Source: Calditrichota bacterium
Lineage (GTDB): Bacteria > Zixibacteria > MSB-5A5 > GN15 > FEB-12
Length of the DNA stretch: 6,263 nucleotides
NCBI GenBank assembly: GCA_008501655.1
Contig: QQUK01000060.1
Location: 1 to 6,263, forward strand
Direction of reading: 5' to 3'
Of the stretch, positions 1 through 6,263 are shown piece by piece. A model generated the notes under the pieces. The model did no database searches. It was not told the origin of the DNA and saw only the letters and a program-made list of their open reading frames with translations. Positions within the stretch are counted from its first letter, which is position 1; each line of letters starts with the position of its first letter. Position numbers and translations under genes: made by a program.

Positions 1-834
1 AAGGTATTTTGTTATATCAAATGGTTCACCCATTTCAGGAGGTCTGTTAAAAAGATCTTTAACATAACAGAGCCCGATTATTTTATCAATTGTTGTATCA
101 TAAACCGGATAGCGGGAATGACCATCTTTTTTTATGATCTCTCTAATCTCTTTAAATGCCATCGTTTTTTCAAAAGCAATGATATCCGGTCGGGGGATCA
201 TAATCTCTTTGGCGACAGTCTGGTCTAAAAGAAATATCTGATTTATCATCTCTTTCTCTTTTTCGTCGACAATCGTCTCAGAAATACCGGCATGCTCGGC
301 AACCGTTTCGATAGCCCGCTCAACAATATCCTCTTTTTCATCCTCGGAGACCTGCTCCTGGGAGGATGATTTATCCAGTGCCTGACGATACCGCTTCACA
401 ATCGGGAAAAATATTTTGTAAATCGGATAGATTATCCAGAGATATTTTGTCATCCCTACATTTATGGCCTTGCGAGAAGAATATCGGGGGAGTATCTCAC
501 CGATGATAATATGAAATATCCAGACTAACAAAAGTCCGGCAATTACGATAAAAATCAGATTGATATTAAAAAATGCTGAGATTGACTGACTTAAGAGAAC
601 AGTAAAGATAGTAACGATAATCAGAGTAAATGATTTGTATATTTCAGAAATCTGCAGAAATGCCCTGGCATCACCGGACATTGTCAGAAGCATCTTCTTT
701 GTAAATGACCTCACTTCCGGGATTAGTTCCTCTACCTCATCCGGATCGATATAAACCGCTAACGCATAAAGCGATACGATATATTTAGTAAAAAAACAAA
801 GCGAAATTATTAATAAATAGAGTAAGTCAGTCAT
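1..834 (-). CDS. CNNM/CBS-domain membrane protein (CorC/YbeX/HlyC-like), 3' end beyond window
   Basis: Read directly from the minus strand: 278 codons are open from the ATG at 834-832 to the left edge with no stop, so the C-terminus is missing. The N-terminal half is hydrophobic with four likely membrane segments (about residues 4-28, 69-88, 91-112, 131-146), the layout of a CNNM domain, and keeps the GEILPR motif (112-117; E-I-x-P-K/R in the family). A charged linker (155-198) leads to EMINQIFLLDQTVAKEIMIP (195-214) and the start of a CBS domain with GHSRYPVYD (238-246) and IIGLCYVKDLF (252-262), all typical of CorC/HlyC proteins. A second CBS and a CorC_HlyC domain would be expected off the edge. 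Family members are linked to Mg2+/Co2+ efflux, and E. coli YbeX to ribosome metabolism. The S-x-S-E and G-N-x-x-x-N motifs of the CNNM domain are not recognisable, so transport activity is uncertain. An in-frame stop (858-856) lies upstream with no other usual start codon after it, fixing the ATG. It lies 2 nt after the ybeY stop with no good Shine-Dalgarno sequence, suggesting coupled translation. Confidence 0.88.
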   Translation of the reverse strand, partial: MTDLLYLLIISLCFFTKYIVSLYALAVYIDPDEVEELIPEVRSFTKKMLLTMSGDARAFLQISEIYKSFTLIIVTIFTVLLSQSISAFFNINLIFIVIAGLLLVWIFHIIIGEILPRYSSRKAINVGMTKYLWIIYPIYKIFFPIVKRYRQALDKSSSQEQVSEDEKEDIVERAIETVAEHAGISETIVDEKEKEMINQIFLLDQTVAKEIMIPRPDIIAFEKTMAFKEIREIIKKDGHSRYPVYDTTIDKIIGLCYVKDLFNRPPEMGEPFDITKYL

Positions 835-836
835 CG

Positions 837-1262
837 TTATATCTTGTTTAAGTATTTATCCTCTTTTTGTTTCATTATTTTTTCATCCGCATTAAGCATA
901 TGGTCAAACCCAAGCAGATGCAGAAATCCATGACAGCTCAACCGAAGCAGTTCTTCTGATATCGTTGCATTATAATCAGCAGCCTGTCTTTTTGCCTGTG
1001 CAACCGAAATATAAATCTCTCCGAAGACAACATCAACAGAATTCGGTTCATCGAGGTTAAAAGAGAGGACATCGGTTGTTTTATCTTTATTGCGAAACTG
1101 AGCATTCATCTGCTTTAATTGTGTGTCGGTTGTAAAAATCAGATTCACAAATCCTTTTGATTTTTTTGATATCTCTTTACTGTATATCGCATCAAATAGC
1201 TGCTCAAGCTTTGTTCTCGGGAGACGAATTTCAACTTCTTTATAAATCCGAAGTTTCATCAT
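837..1262 (-). CDS. ybeY: Endoribonuclease YbeY (16S rRNA maturation factor)
   Basis: A 141-residue protein, slightly short of the usual 150-160. It carries the UPF0054 zinc signature HGFLHLLGFDH (residues 111-121), in which H111, H115 and H121 would hold the metal. Upstream is the conserved N-x-x-x-R...TDVLSF block (N53, R57, 63-68), where R57 matches the conserved arginine of E. coli YbeY, and GEIYIS (81-86). YbeY is a cytoplasmic single-strand endoribonuclease involved in 16S rRNA 3'-end processing and, in E. coli, 70S ribosome quality control. The start codon overlaps the upstream pgpH stop as ATGA, so the two are probably translationally coupled. A second ATG follows immediately (MM), so initiation could be one codon later. 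Neighbours fit: phoH and a CorC/YbeX-type gene often flank ybeY. No key residue is missing. Confidence 0.96.
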   Translation of the reverse strand: MMKLRIYKEVEIRLPRTKLEQLFDAIYSKEISKKSKGFVNLIFTTDTQLKQMNAQFRNKDKTTDVLSFNLDEPNSVDVVFGEIYISVAQAKRQAADYNATISEELLRLSCHGFLHLLGFDHMLNADEKIMKQKEDKYLNKI

Positions 1263-3514
1263 CTTGATTTATCTTCCATTTTTGGATAACTAATCCGTTG
1301 GTGGAATGTCCCGATCAAAATCTGTGAAAATGCTTCTTTGATTTTGGCAAGGTCTTTCAGGGTTAATGGACATTCATCAAGTTCCCCTGACTCAAACCGG
1401 TCATTTATAATCCGCTGTATCAAATTATCTATCCGTGCCGGCTTGGGGTCATCAAGAGTCCTACTGGCAGCTTCGACAGCATCGGCAAGCATCGCTATAC
1501 CGGTTTCACGTTTCTGAGGCTTCGGTCCGGGATAACGGAATTTACTTGCTGACTTTTTATCCATCCCCTGTTCAATCGCTTTGTTATAAAAATATGATTG
1601 AATCATAGTGCCATGGTGTTCTTCAATAAAATTCAATACATCGTCGGGGATATCAGCCTCTTCACCTAAAAGACGTCCTTTTTTCACATGCGAAGAAAGA
1701 ATGATTGAGGACATTGAAGGAGTCAATTCCTCATGTTTCGATTTCAAACCAAGCTGGTTTTCTACAAAATATTCCGGAATTTCAATTTTTCCAATATCAT
1801 GAAAATAAGCTCCTACCCTGGCAAGTAACGAATTTCCACCGATTGCTTTAGCTGCTGCTTCGGAAAGAGTACCGACCAGAATAGAATGATGGTAAGTTCC
1901 CGGCGCTTCAAGCGACAATCGTTTCAATAAGGGGTGATTCAAATCAGAAAGTTCAAGCAGGGTAATATCAGTTGTAAACCCAAACAAAGATTCTATTACT
2001 GGCAGAATAGCGATGACCAATATAGATACAACAATACCGTTCACGATACCATAGGTAACATCAAGCAGATATTCTTCATTTGGTGTTATTTTTATATTTT
2101 CCATTAACAATGTATACACGACAAAAGTAATCACCAGCGAATACATGATACGGAAAAATTCAGAACGTTTTCTAACCCGGCGTGATGTAAATGCACCGAC
2201 AGTACCGACCGTCATCGTCATAAAAGCAATACCAAAATCAAACCGATGCAGAATACCAAGTAAAAAGGCTAAAACGACAGTTGAAAGAATACCAACTTCA
2301 ACATCGAATAAAATTGTAATCATTATCGGTAAAAGTGCAACCGGATAAATATATTGCGAAAGCTCAAATTGGGCATTAGCAAGCTCAGCCAGATAGATTA
2401 AAAACAGCTGGATAGCAAAAACCAGGAACATAGCAATCAATTTTGGATTTGATGCAAATATCTGTCTTCGGAAATAGAACATAAAAAGATACAATGTCAA
2501 AAATGATGCAAAAATTAAAAGAATACGGGACAATAACGGAACAAAGCTGATATACCAGCCTTCTTTCACTGCCTGTGCACGTTCGATTTTAAGCATTTCA
2601 CGAAGAATCCGCTCCTGCCGTTCGGTAACCTCTTTACCGGCAGTAAGGATAATATCATTCTTTTCTACAGTCTCATTTATGGGTGAAATCGCTTTAATCT
2701 CTGTTTCAACCTGCAGATTGTAATCAGCCATATTGATATGCATATTCGGCTGAATAAAATTTCGGCCAATCCGATGATAATATTCAACATCTATAGAATC
2801 TGTATCATTGATTTTATTCAGCGCCAGAACCATCTCGACATTTGCTTCAGCAGCAGATTTCAGTTTTGACCGGTTGATTACTTTCTGGGAGTTATTATAC
2901 CTGACTAAGATACTTTTATTTCTTGATTCAGGAAGCGAATAATGATCCGGTAAAACACCCAAAGAATATATATTTTCCTCAAGTATTTTTTTCACCCGAT
3001 TGGAAAGTAAAGTCAGATTTGTGTCAGATAAAACTTTCTGAATAGCTGTTACACTAAAAAGCGGATATCGTGTTGTTACAATTTTCTGCAGTACTGAATC
3101 AGTAATGGTTGAGTCATTTTTCTGACCGGATTGCAGGGAATCAACAAGTCTGATAAAATTATCCAGTCGTTTGAAAACAGATGTGACAACCGTTGAGTCA
3201 TAATCGATAATAAAAGGGATAGCAAGTTTCGTATCTTCCTGTTCCTCGCGAAGTTCCCTATCAGTCTTTTTAACAACAATTTTAAAAGGTGCCAGCAGAT
3301 CTTCCCGGGCAATTTCCCCTTTGCGCTGCATATCAAGAGGATCATACAATGCCTCACCGGGATAGAATATACCGATAAGCACCGAGAATAATATCAGCAT
3401 CAAAAACTTAAAAAGCTTTGAGTGTTCCGATGCTGTTACCTCTTGACGTTCCACCGACTGAACTTTTAACAGTCGTTTAATGCGTCTTTTCAGTTTTAAT
3501 AGTAATGAGAACAT
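1259..3514 (-). CDS. pgpH: PgpH-type 7TM-HD phosphohydrolase, predicted cyclic di-AMP phosphodiesterase
   Basis: A 751-residue membrane protein with the full PgpH layout. A basic cytoplasmic N-terminus is followed by one membrane segment (about 35-51), a large extracytoplasmic 7TMR-HDED region (about 52-320), a cluster of roughly seven hydrophobic helices (about 320-505), and a cytoplasmic HD domain (about 525-740). The HD metal and catalytic residues are all visible: H543 (in GTYHHS), H572-D573 (in FHDIGKIEIP), H609 (in SSHVKKG), H633-H634 (in EEHHGT) and D678 (in MLADAVEA). Their spacing closely matches Listeria PgpH. Characterised members hydrolyse c-di-AMP to pApA. That substrate is inferred here, since no cyclase is in view. 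The ATG at 3514-3512 has a GGAG Shine-Dalgarno 8 nt upstream. The TGA stop overlaps the ybeY start by 4 bases. The N-terminal sensor region is poorly conserved, as is usual in this family. Confidence 0.93.
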   Translation of the reverse strand: MFSLLLKLKRRIKRLLKVQSVERQEVTASEHSKLFKFLMLILFSVLIGIFYPGEALYDPLDMQRKGEIAREDLLAPFKIVVKKTDRELREEQEDTKLAIPFIIDYDSTVVTSVFKRLDNFIRLVDSLQSGQKNDSTITDSVLQKIVTTRYPLFSVTAIQKVLSDTNLTLLSNRVKKILEENIYSLGVLPDHYSLPESRNKSILVRYNNSQKVINRSKLKSAAEANVEMVLALNKINDTDSIDVEYYHRIGRNFIQPNMHINMADYNLQVETEIKAISPINETVEKNDIILTAGKEVTERQERILREMLKIERAQAVKEGWYISFVPLLSRILLIFASFLTLYLFMFYFRRQIFASNPKLIAMFLVFAIQLFLIYLAELANAQFELSQYIYPVALLPIMITILFDVEVGILSTVVLAFLLGILHRFDFGIAFMTMTVGTVGAFTSRRVRKRSEFFRIMYSLVITFVVYTLLMENIKITPNEEYLLDVTYGIVNGIVVSILVIAILPVIESLFGFTTDITLLELSDLNHPLLKRLSLEAPGTYHHSILVGTLSEAAAKAIGGNSLLARVGAYFHDIGKIEIPEYFVENQLGLKSKHEELTPSMSSIILSSHVKKGRLLGEEADIPDDVLNFIEEHHGTMIQSYFYNKAIEQGMDKKSASKFRYPGPKPQKRETGIAMLADAVEAASRTLDDPKPARIDNLIQRIINDRFESGELDECPLTLKDLAKIKEAFSQILIGTFHQRISYPKMEDKSR
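1272..1277 (-). promoter_or_regulatory. Shine-Dalgarno sequence of ybeY
   Basis: The mRNA reads GGAAGA here, 9 nt before the first ybeY ATG (1262-1260) and 12 nt before the second. It lies inside the last codons of pgpH. The spacing favours the first ATG, the one that overlaps the pgpH stop. Confidence 0.5.
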
Positions 3515-3516
3515 AT

Positions 3517-3534
3517 GGCGAACTCCGTTTCGCC
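3517..3534 (-). promoter_or_regulatory. Small hairpin with the pgpH Shine-Dalgarno in its loop
   Basis: In the 27-bp gap between phoH and pgpH the mRNA reads GGCGAA-ACGGAG-TTCGCC, a perfect 6-bp stem with a 6-nt loop. The GGAG of the loop (3526-3523) is 8 nt before the pgpH ATG, the right distance for a Shine-Dalgarno sequence. The stem ends 2 nt before the ATG. A second purine-rich run, AGAGG (3541-3537), directly follows the phoH stop but lies 22 nt from the start. No T-tract follows the stem, so it is not a terminator. That the fold tunes translation is inference. Confidence 0.5.
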
Positions 3535-3541
3535 TACCTCT

Positions 3542-4516
3542 TTATTTTTTGTTTTCCTGTTTTTCATAAGCTGCAATTATTTTCTGGACAAGCTTATGAC
3601 GAACGACATCTTTTTCCGTCAGATAGATAAAACTAATTCCCTTTATGTTTTTCAAAACCTTTTGTACTTTTACCAATCCTGATTTTCTTCTATCTTCCAA
3701 ATCTATCTGGGTAATATCTCCGGTAATGACAGCTTTGGAGTTTTCCCCGATTCTGGTTAAAAACATTTTCATCTGTGCATTGGTTGTATTCTGTGCTTCA
3801 TCCAGGACAACAAAGGCATCATTTAATGTCCGTCCCCGCATAAAGGCAAGGGGAGCTATCTCCAAAACTCCAAGTTCTAAAAGCTTCCGCGTTTTATCCG
3901 GAGGAAGCATATCATACAATGCATCATAAACCGGACGCAGATACGGGTCAACCTTGGCACGAATATCCCCGGGAAGAAATCCAAGTGATTCGCCCGCCTC
4001 AACCGCCGGTCGGGTAAAAACTATCCGGTTCACCCGTTTTGCCTTAAGTTCGGCAACCGCCATTGCAACAGCAAGATATGTCTTACCGGTACCCGCCGGT
4101 CCGATTGAAAAGACAATATCATTGTTACTTACAGCATCGACATATTGCGACTGACCTACAGTTTTTGGTTTGATTATTTTTTTTAGAGATGAGGTCAATA
4201 ACTCCGACGTTGACAACTGATCAGCCGGTCCATAGCCGTTTTCTTTTACCATGCCAAGAGCATAATTCACATACTGGTCAGTCAGAAAATTACCCTGTTT
4301 TATTCTGGTAACAAAATCATTTAAAAGATTCATGATTTTATCGACCTCTTCAGGTTCCCCTTCGAGCATCACCCGGTCACCACGGGCAATAATTTTACAA
4401 TTAAAACTACTCTCAATATATCGTAAAAATATATCATTCTGTCCGAAAAGCAGACGCGGGTCTATTTCGTCTATCTGAAACTGCTTTTGAATTTTTTCAT
4501 CAGTATTTAACGACAT
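3542..4516 (-). CDS. phoH: PhoH family ATPase (PhoH/YbeZ-like)
   Basis: A 324-residue cytoplasmic protein, full length for the family. The N-terminal part (about 20-75) looks like the small KH-like nucleic-acid-binding region that precedes the ATPase domain in this family. The P-loop ATPase domain (about 115-320) shows Walker A GPAGTGKT (139-146), the PhoH block TRPAVEAGESLGFLPGD (168-184), Walker B VVLDEAQN (236-243), TGDITQIDL (265-273) and the C-terminal DVVRHKLVQKII (303-314). These are the RecA/SF1-like motifs of PhoH and YbeZ. The molecular role is not settled: E. coli YbeZ interacts with YbeY and is linked to rRNA metabolism, and related PhoH2 proteins are RNA helicases. The same operon holds ybeY here, which supports a joint RNA role. 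The ATG at 4516-4514 is 9 bp after the aspS stop. The only purine-rich sequence (GAAAGAG) is weak and about 12 nt upstream. No key motif is missing. Confidence 0.96.
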   Translation of the reverse strand: MSLNTDEKIQKQFQIDEIDPRLLFGQNDIFLRYIESSFNCKIIARGDRVMLEGEPEEVDKIMNLLNDFVTRIKQGNFLTDQYVNYALGMVKENGYGPADQLSTSELLTSSLKKIIKPKTVGQSQYVDAVSNNDIVFSIGPAGTGKTYLAVAMAVAELKAKRVNRIVFTRPAVEAGESLGFLPGDIRAKVDPYLRPVYDALYDMLPPDKTRKLLELGVLEIAPLAFMRGRTLNDAFVVLDEAQNTTNAQMKMFLTRIGENSKAVITGDITQIDLEDRRKSGLVKVQKVLKNIKGISFIYLTEKDVVRHKLVQKIIAAYEKQENKK

Positions 4517-4525
4517 GAGCTTTAT

Positions 4526-6263
4526 TTACTCTTTCAAATCTTTTAATATTAATCCAAGTTCCTCAAGCTGAGTATCATCAACTTCAGACGGTGCTCCATC
4601 CATCAGGGATATTGCATTGGCTGTTTTTGGAAAAGCAATAACATCGCGGATTGATTCCGACCCGGTCAACAATGTTACAAATCGGTCAAGTCCGGCTGCA
4701 GCTCCGGCATGTGGAGGTGCACCATAATCCAGCGCTTTTAAGAGAAATCCGAACATCTTATCAGCACGTTCATCATCAATACCTAAAATATTCAGAACTT
4801 TTCTCTGAAGACTACTTCTATTAATTCTCTGTCCGCCCGAAGCAATCTCCCAACCGTTTATAACAAGGTCATACTGCATAGCACGCACTTTCCGCCAGGG
4901 ATGTTCAAGGTCGGTTCCCTCTTTGTCTGAGGAGAACCCGGCTTCAAGAAGTTCCAGATCATCTTCATGAGGATGTGATACTATATTATGCATGGCATCA
5001 AATCGTTTGGCATCCTCGTTGTAATCCAACAATGGGAAATCTGTTACCCAGAGGAATTTCCAGGTTGACTTATCAATCAATTCATGTCTTTTACCAAGAT
5101 GAAGCCGGAGCTGACCAAGGATTGATTCTGTTTTCATCGGCTTATCTGAGACGATGAACAGGGCATCACCTTTATCTACTTTGGCAAATTCACAAAGTTT
5201 ATCTTTGACATCTTCACCGATAAATTTCAAAATCGGTGACTTATCTTCCGAGTCTGTTCGTAAGATATAAGCAAGTCCCCCGGCACCAAACTCTTTGGCA
5301 AGATTAGTCAACTCATCAATCTGCTTCCGTGAATAAGAACCGCCTCCGGGGAGAACGATACCTTTGACAACACCACCTGATTTGACATTATCAGCAAAAA
5401 CTTTAAAATCACAATCTTTTACAATATCTGATAAATCTATAATCTCCATACCAAAACGTAAATCCGGCTTATCTATCCCCCATCGTTCGATACATTCTGA
5501 AAACGGTATTCTGGGGAACGGTGTTTCGAGGTCGTAGTTTTTCATCTCTTTCATCAAGTGTTTCATCAGCCCTTCAAAAACAGCAAAAACATCATCGGGT
5601 GTTGCATACGACATCTCCAGATCTATCTGGGTATGTTCAGGTTGACGGTCAGCACGAAGATCTTCGTCACGCAGACAACGGGCTATCTGGAAATATTTAT
5701 CAAAACCTGAGACCATTAAAATCTGTTTTAAAAGCTGCGGTGACTGCGGCAAGGCATAGAATTTCCCTTTTTGTACTCTCGATGGTACGACATAATCTCG
5801 GGCACCCTCGGGAGTTGAGCGGATCAGAAGAGGTGTTTCGATTTCATAAAAATCTATTGAGCTTAAGTAGTTTCTGATATGTAACGCAGCTTCATGACGG
5901 ATACGCATGGCATCCTGCAGCGGTTTTCTTCGTAAATCGAGATATCGATACTCTAACCGGAGAACCTCGCCTGCTTTCGTTTCATCTTCTATTTCAAATG
6001 GCGGTGTTTTAGACTCGGCAAGGGTAGCAAAATTATCAACCTTTACTTCAATATCTCCGGTAGGCATAGTTTTATTTTTCATGCCATCCGGACGTCCGAT
6101 TACTTCACCTGAAACAGCTATGACAAATTCATGTCGCGCTTTATTCGCTTCTTCAAGTATCTCTTTACTGACAGCTTCCGGATCGACAACAATTTGTGTT
6201 TTACCATATCTGTCGCGCAAATCTATAAAAAGAACTCCACCTAAATTTCTGTAAGAGTTAACC
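4526..6263 (-). CDS. aspS: Aspartyl-tRNA synthetase, bacterial type, 5' end beyond window
   Basis: Class II synthetase that charges tRNA(Asp) in the cytoplasm. The frame is open to the right edge: 578 residues are visible from the codon at 6262-6260, and alignment by eye to E. coli AspRS suggests about 23-25 N-terminal residues are missing. A TTG at 6220-6218 could be mistaken for the start, but it encodes a leucine inside the conserved FIDLRDR of the anticodon-binding OB fold. Visible in order (numbered from the first visible codon): OB fold (1-about 85), YRYLDLRR (105-112), STPEGARDY (149-157), QSPQLLK (173-179), motif 2 RDEDLRADRQPEHTQID (198-214), the bacterial GAD insertion (about 280-400), and motif 3 GLDRFVTLL (524-532) with RDVIAFPKT (539-547). 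The insertion and motifs mark the bacterial, not archaeal, form. The leucine at 6244-6242 matches E. coli Leu30, hinting at a tRNA(Asp)-discriminating enzyme (inference). The loop before motif 3 is unusual (see findings). phoH starts 9 bp downstream. Confidence 0.97.
   Translation of the reverse strand, partial: VNSYRNLGGVLFIDLRDRYGKTQIVVDPEAVSKEILEEANKARHEFVIAVSGEVIGRPDGMKNKTMPTGDIEVKVDNFATLAESKTPPFEIEDETKAGEVLRLEYRYLDLRRKPLQDAMRIRHEAALHIRNYLSSIDFYEIETPLLIRSTPEGARDYVVPSRVQKGKFYALPQSPQLLKQILMVSGFDKYFQIARCLRDEDLRADRQPEHTQIDLEMSYATPDDVFAVFEGLMKHLMKEMKNYDLETPFPRIPFSECIERWGIDKPDLRFGMEIIDLSDIVKDCDFKVFADNVKSGGVVKGIVLPGGGSYSRKQIDELTNLAKEFGAGGLAYILRTDSEDKSPILKFIGEDVKDKLCEFAKVDKGDALFIVSDKPMKTESILGQLRLHLGKRHELIDKSTWKFLWVTDFPLLDYNEDAKRFDAMHNIVSHPHEDDLELLEAGFSSDKEGTDLEHPWRKVRAMQYDLVINGWEIASGGQRINRSSLQRKVLNILGIDDERADKMFGFLLKALDYGAPPHAGAAAGLDRFVTLLTGSESIRDVIAFPKTANAISLMDGAPSEVDDTQLEELGLILKDLKE

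Noticed and set aside
1608..2348. Plus-strand open frames of 64 and 67 codons opposite pgpH.
   Set aside because: Short, antisense to the HD and membrane domains, and without any recognisable protein features.
3076..3357. A 93-codon open frame on the minus strand in another frame, inside the pgpH sensor region.
   Set aside because: It overlaps conserved-architecture pgpH sequence in a shifted frame, and its protein has no recognisable motif. I saw no sign of a frameshift in pgpH.
4085..4100. Inverted repeat ACCGG/CCGGT with a 6-bp loop, resembling an operator or hairpin.
   Set aside because: It lies over the Walker A codons of phoH, the arms are only 5 bp, and it arises from two of the many CCGG sites. 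No T-tract follows.
3645..4154. Plus-strand open frames of 94 and 66 codons opposite phoH.
   Set aside because: Antisense to the conserved ATPase motifs; their openness follows from the phoH codons.
5521..6254. Two long plus-strand open frames (118 and 115 codons) opposite aspS.
   Set aside because: They lie entirely antisense to well-conserved aspS codons, their translations show no recognisable domain, and all other genes run on the minus strand. They are shadows of aspS codon usage.
1..6263. Search for promoters, terminators, tRNA genes, CRISPR repeats and insertion-sequence ends.
   Set aside because: The largest gap between genes is 27 bp. I saw no GC-rich stem followed by a T-tract, no tRNA-like fold, no regularly spaced repeats and no transposase-like frame.

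Overview
The window is one tightly packed block of five genes, all read from the minus strand, so transcription runs from the right edge to the left edge. In order of transcription they are: aspartyl-tRNA synthetase (aspS, 5' end cut off by the right edge), a PhoH-family ATPase, a PgpH-type 7TM-HD phosphohydrolase, the endoribonuclease YbeY, and a CNNM/CBS-domain membrane protein of the CorC/YbeX group (3' end cut off by the left edge). The gaps are 9 bp, 27 bp, a 4-bp ATGA overlap and 2 bp. No terminator or promoter is visible between the genes, so I read this as the middle of one operon that continues on both sides.

Organism: a bacterium with AT-rich DNA. The phoH-pgpH-ybeY order is known from Firmicutes, while ybeY followed by a CorC/YbeX-type gene is typical of Proteobacteria. 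The combination, with aspS directly upstream, suggests neither group specifically. I lean weakly towards a Gram-negative FCB-type or candidate-phylum lineage, but sequence comparison would be needed to place it. The tetramer CCGG is unusually frequent for such AT-rich DNA.

How the genes fit together: aspS and ybeY serve translation (tRNA charging; 16S rRNA 3'-end maturation and ribosome quality control). PhoH is an ATPase of the YbeZ type that is repeatedly linked to YbeY. The 7TM-HD protein is predicted to degrade cyclic di-AMP, linking the cluster to osmotic and potassium homeostasis. The CNNM/CBS protein has the architecture of Mg2+/Co2+ efflux-related proteins and of YbeX, itself tied to ribosome metabolism. 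The theme is ribosome and RNA housekeeping plus ion and second-messenger control.

This is mostly a conserved housekeeping region. I found no mobile element, CRISPR array, RNA gene or clearly new system. The points worth a second look are the CNNM domain that has lost its signature polar motifs, a small hairpin that puts the pgpH Shine-Dalgarno sequence in its loop, unusual residues in the AspRS active-site loop, and the CCGG excess.
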